Program-made: the position numbers and the translations under genes
The notes under the pieces: model-generated
What the model saw: the letters and a program-made list of their open reading frames with translations, nothing else
Told to the model about the DNA's origin: nothing
Databases searched by the model: none
NCBI RefSeq assembly: GCF_018320785.1
Contig: NC_054880.1
Coordinates: forward strand, 2,104,827-2,168,826
DNA from: Cheilinus undulatus
Taxonomy: Eukaryota; Chordata; Actinopteri; Labriformes; Labridae
Direction of reading: 5' to 3'
Length of the DNA: 64,000 nt
Shown here: positions 59,320-64,000 of the stretch, piece after piece
Position numbering within the stretch: the stretch's first letter is position 1
Layout of the letters: each line of letters starts with the position of its first letter

Positions 59320-60455
59320 TTATGAAGTCTGGCCACCGGAACACTTGTGGTTCTTTACCTGAGTAAGCCATGAAAATTTCTGATCACAGAGCTCACAGCT
59401 AAAGGGTTTCTCTCCTGTGTGGATCACCATGTGTGAAGTCAGATAAGACTTGTGACTAAACTTTTTATCACACTGAGGGCAGCTGAAGGGTTTCTCTCCT
59501 GTGTGGATCACCATGTGTTTGTTCAGATTAGACTTCTGACTAAACTTTTTATCACACTGAGGACAGCTGAAGGGTTTCTCTCCTGTGTGGATCACCATGT
59601 GTTTGTTCAGATTAGACTTCTGATTAAACTTTTTATCACACTGATGGCAGCTGAAAGGTTTCTCTCCTGTGTGCATCAACATGTGGGAGTTCAGATGAGA
59701 CTTGTGATTAAACTTTTTATCACACCTAGGACAGCTGAAGTTCCCTTGACCATAAGTTAACATGTGATTTGTCAGAGTAGACTTTTTGTTAAATGTTTTA
59801 TCATACTTAGAGGAGCTAAATGGCCTCTCTCCTGCGTGAAGAAACATGTGGGAGTTAAGATGAGCCTTGTGTTTAAATCTTTTACCACAGTCAGGGCAGC
59901 TCAAGGGTTTCTTTTTTTGGTGTATTCTCATATGTGTAACAAGATGACATTTCCTAATGAATGTTTTACTGCATTGAGAGCAGCTGTGTGATTTCTTGTC
60001 ATTGTCTGATCTATCATCATCAAAGTTTTCCACACAGTTTAATCCAGAATCATTTTCCAATGTAACCCTCCAATCCTCACTGCCATCAGTTTCAGATTCA
60101 GAGCAGTCTCCAGTCTTGTCCTGAGTCTCTGAATGTAAAAGTGTCTCTGGTTCTGAGTTCCAGGTCTGTTCTGGTCCTCCACACTCCTCTCCATCAGCTC
60201 CTGTTTTCCCTTCACTTTGTATTTCATGAAGCTGTGAGGACTGAGGTTTCTCTTCATCATCTTCAGTCTTCACGGGGACAGGAGCAAAGGGGAACTTGAT
60301 AGTATAAATACCATCTAGTCCCTCCTGACTGCTCCAAAGTTCCTCCACTTCCTCTTTAGTGTGTGGAGGCTCAGTGTTCTCTTGGTCCAGACTGGAACTC
60401 CACTCCTGCTGTTCAGAGGGAACCTCTTCTTGATGCACTGACAGCTGCTGGTTGT
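59320..60455 (-). CDS. ZNF-7: tandem-array C2H2 zinc-finger protein, finger exon only (5' exon outside window)
   Basis: Exon 2 (60455-59320) encodes 378 residues after the usual cag|AC acceptor, starting [17 protein letters not shown]. The linker keeps VKTE, but the first motif is TKEE instead of IKEE. One codon is missing (QSEGKTG in place of QSEGMKTG). There are six intact C2H2 fingers. One finger is destroyed: SSSKYDKTFNKKSTLTNHM...Y has both Cys and the last His replaced. A terminal finger ends NHKC, and the protein ends SGGQTS at the family stop. Exon 1 is not in the window. By alignment with the ZNF-5 intron (64000 corresponds to 44300), it should begin about 380-570 bases beyond the window end. 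Otherwise this gene looks intact. Confidence 0.88.
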
Positions 60456-63400
60456 CTGTTGGACACACAGAAATGCAACAACACAAACAGATTGGAAAAT
60501 TATAACTGCATGCTACTCCAGTGTGCCAAAATCACAGGTGCAATATAACAAAGAAATAATGCTCTGATACAGTTCTTAAGTATTTTTCTGGGATCCTGTA
60601 CTCCTCCTGAATTTCATATTATTCAACTGCTACTGTTGCTCTCCTTTATTTCCTTGATAAAATGTACTTTAGGCCAGAACACATTCTCTGAGAACCCTTG
60701 TTATTGTTTCCTCTGAACCAGCATTTGGTGGTCCAAATATTTAGGGTGTTTTTAAATTAAAAGTGCGTCTTTGAATGAAGGGAACTAAGAGCTTAAAGTA
60801 GAAGGTAGAAACAATATAAAATCAAGAATGCCAAAATTTTTAGAGAAAAACAGCAAAAAACATTGTTTTAGGGATCCTACACCTTAAAACACTTAAAACA
60901 AGGCCCTCAGAGATCCAAGAAGTGGATTAAATATTCCAGCCATAATCACTGGATGCAAATACAATAATATTGAACTTTTTTAATTGAGTCAGCAGCTCAA
61001 TGTTGCTGCCACTGATGGGGCACCTGGTTCAATTTCATAGTGAGGCTTAATGATATCAGAAAATCATCTAATTGCAATCCCCCAACTCAACTCCCAATAT
61101 TACAACTGCAAGTCAATATGTGATTATTTTTAAATTCACCATCTTGTGTATTTCTTCAACATATGTAAAAAAAATTATTCTAAATAGGGCTGAATTGGAT
61201 TGAAGAAGAATGTTTTTGCAAACTATTCTTGAAAAAAATGACACATGAATGCTCAGATAATGTGTGGATCAGAACAGCTCTGCTCCAAAAAAAAAAAAAA
61301 AAAAAATATGCATTAAACTGGTATTTTGACACAAAGTAGAAATCTTGCCCAGCCCTATTTCGTGGCACAATTTCTGGTTAAACACAGACTCCTCTACATC
61401 TCAAAACAAATATTTGGACCACCTTTTTTTTCTTATCTTAGCTGATGCAATGCAAAAAATAAACTTAAGAGCTGAGTAGTGCTGAACAATATGGTAAAAA
61501 TGTGTGATTGTAATTATAATGGACATTAGGGATAAACTGATTATAAGCCTGGATAATTATTGATGCAGATATTTGGCATTTAGCTGATTATTGGTGTCTG
61601 CATTTTATTTTCCTAATCATCAGCTAAAATCATTTAATCTAAGGACGTGTTATTTTGGCTTCACTGCAAGGTGTGTCTTCCTCTCTGGTTTTGTTTTGTT
61701 TTTTTCACTCTCTGCGGTCTCACCTGTTCTGTCCACAATGTTAGCTGACCAGCAACCACCAGCCAATCAGCACTAAGGCCTGGGTGGCACTGACACAGGG
61801 ACAGCATCACTTCCTGTTTTCCTGTTTCTGTGTTACTCTGTGCTGTTTCTCATGTTGACAGGGCTTCTCCTTCATTTTTTCACATGCTGTTTTACTTTAA
61901 GTAGCCATTTTTCAACATGGCCGCCAATGATAACAGTTTCCTTATCAATTTTCTTATCAGGAATGGATATTTACTGATATTAAGGACCTAATTAGTTTAA
62001 TTTGTCTACCTTGCCATTGGAGAGGGTGGGGGTTAGGGAAGAAATTGGCAGGGCTTAGATCAGAAATGGATGTGGCTTAAACAGGGGTTGTTTTAGTTTT
62101 GCAATTTCATATGAAACATAGAAATTGAAAAAATGGAATGGAAATTGAGTTTGACATTTTTTAAGCCTGAAACTGATACAGTTTGAACAAAAGTTGCTAC
62201 CTGCTATATTTATTTATTTATTTAATTCGGACAAACAAACAACAAAAATAAAGCAATGATAAAACAATTCATAGTCCATCCTACACAGTGTTTCATGATT
62301 CCAAAAAGGAGTAGAAAGAAGTAGAAAATTGGAGACACCTCAGAATTGAGCTTCAGATCAACTCTTTTGATCTCAAGAGTAAGAGAACCGTTTCAAATTT
62401 ACACTATGTTTTATATAAACTTGAAACTTTAATAGAGTTTTAGATCAATATTTTTGATCACAAGAGTAAAATAACTATTTACAATTTACACTAATTTGTA
62501 TATGAACTTGCAACTTGAATTAAGTTTCAGATCAATGTTGTTGATCACATGAGTAAAAGAACTATTTACAATTTACAGGTTTACAAACCTGGGGTCCCTG
62601 CTTTCTACAGCTTAGGCAGAAAAGTTACAGCTGCATTGTTTTTTTTACGGATTTACCTACAGTGGAGAAATATCACGGATTTCGAATGTCCAACATAAAC
62701 AACATTACATTTTAGTCTAGTTTTGGTCATCGAAAAAAGGCTGTCGACAAATATTTTTAGTCATAGTTTTAGTCGACAAAATTAACACTGTGGGAGAGAG
62801 AAGGAAAAGGAGAGTGAGGTGTTTTTTAAGTGATGTAAAATGGGGTAAAGAAAAATGAAAAGAGAGGGAAAGCGCTTCTGCCACAGAAGTCAATTCAATA
62901 TTCTCCTTCACAGAAACAAAAGGATGTGCAGTTTGATTTAGCTTTTTGGCACTTGTACTGCCTCACACAACTCTTCTTACATTTCCAGGAGACAAGTTCA
63001 TAGCTGGACTGGCCAGCATCTGGTAGGCAATGTCCAGAAGGGTTTATAGTACCCATTTTTATCAACATTGTCTAACAATAAAGGCCGAGGGGTTATCCTT
63101 TTACCACCTTACCGCAGAAACACACATTCAGGTGTGGGATACAACCAGGTTCAGATGTAAAAACTGACCTACACCTAGCCCGATCATTCATCCAGTGCTA
63201 TTTGACTCCTGTGCGATCTGTTCACCATCTGAATAACTACATGAAGCCATGTAAAGCTCTGTTACCCTTGGCCACGCTCTCCCACGCTGGCACATCCTGT
63301 CAATTAAGGTGCATCTATCTAACTACATCTAAAATGCACAATGTCAAATAGATGTGGGACTAACATTAGATAGCATTTAGGAAACTAAACTACGCTACCC

Positions 63401-64000
63401 CTAAACTATCACTAAAAGGAGTAGATTGATACTGACTACAGAAATAATGACATTAATGGCTAATGTATTTAGCTGACACTGAACCCCATGCTGAGTTTCA
63501 TAGCAGTGGTGTCATCAGTGTGCCTTGGCTGTGCTTTGACATCCACTCTATTACATTGTATGTAACACATGACTACTGTCACAATAATTATTCTTAATTT
63601 TTTTATTCTTCGTCATCCTTTATTATCATCCCAGATAAGAAAATTGATGAGAAAACGTTATCATTGGTGGCCATTTTGAAAAATGGCTGCCATGGGCATC
63701 ATGTTGGAAAATTCAGGATGCCTCCATATCCAGTTTTCTTTGGAATGCCGTTGGCTATAACTGTACCAAATTTCATGCTCGTATCACAAAGTGAACAATT
63801 GTTGTGGTTATCTCCTCCACTATTTACAAAAAATCCTACTTTTCTTCTTTGTTTTATTTTTGTCCTGAATCAAAATGAGAGTGATGTACAAATTATCATT
63901 CCCTTCAATACAAATATGTACACTGAATTTGCAATATGAGGCAAAATTGATCACAAAGAGATATATTTAAAAAAAATGTTAAGCCCTAGCTTCACTATCT
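60456..64000 (-). other. ZNF-7 intron (incomplete)
   Basis: 60456-61860 aligns by eye with the ZNF-5 and ZNF-4 introns, and from about 63825 the alignment resumes with 44120-44300. Between them lies an inserted region bounded by inverted repeats (61903-63688). No exon is seen. Confidence 0.6.
61903..63688. mobile_element. Element bounded by about 60-base inverted repeats
   Basis: The left arm 61903-61965 ('agccatttttcaacatggcc', 'ttatcaattttcttatc') is the near reverse complement of the right arm 63629-63688. The 1.8 kb between has no recognised transposase. It includes an AT-rich (attt)n stretch near 62205 and 'agtcgacaaaattaac' sequence near 62770 of another decayed MITE. The class is unknown. 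Confidence 0.6.

Overview
This is vertebrate, almost certainly teleost, DNA. It is AT-rich and full of Tc1/mariner and hAT DNA transposons of kinds common in fish, and it carries intron-split genes. The host genes are C2H2 zinc-finger (ZNF) genes whose layout I associate with spiny-rayed (percomorph) fish. A short first exon encodes a conserved helical N-terminal module. A phase-1 intron follows. One long second exon then encodes an acidic linker and a run of fingers. I cannot name the species, and no ZNF gene is assigned an official symbol.

All seven ZNF genes lie head-to-tail on the minus strand. ZNF-1 (6114-9829) and ZNF-2 (13655-17022) are older, divergent members with six fingers each. 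ZNF-3 (19026-21173), ZNF-4 (26980-36922), ZNF-5 (39564-44867), ZNF-6 (48280-53602) and ZNF-7 (59320 to beyond the window end) are recent tandem duplicates. Each sits in a repeating unit made of 3' flank, finger exon, intron, first exon, promoter and old transposon remnants. Unit boundaries fall near 25.5, 39.06, 47.8 and 58.8 kb. First exons and promoters are nearly identical across the units, whereas the DNA-contact residues of the fingers differ. ZNF-4 has lost its last fingers, ZNF-3 has lost its ancestral stop codon, and ZNF-7 has one dead finger and its first exon outside the window. The only other host-gene sequence is a three-exon kinesin-1 (KIF5-like) remnant at 2.7-3.2 kb, also on the minus strand.

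The rest is mostly mobile DNA: a decayed ZBED-type hAT transposase region (21.8-25.3 kb), six or more Tc1-like copies, many non-autonomous hAT elements (several with clear 8-bp target duplications), T-rich degenerate tandem repeats carried inside hAT ends, a tRNA-derived SINE, microsatellites, and one possible solo LTR fossil. Because the ZNF units are duplicates, a sister unit often preserves the empty insertion site, so insertions can be ordered relative to the duplications.

The ZNF proteins look like nuclear DNA-binding regulators with sumoylation-consensus linkers, reminiscent of KRAB- or FiNZ-type transposon repressors. The most interesting candidate system is this expanding array with its own N-terminal module, a shared YY1/ETS-like promoter and varying DNA-contact residues. 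Its repressor role is inference.
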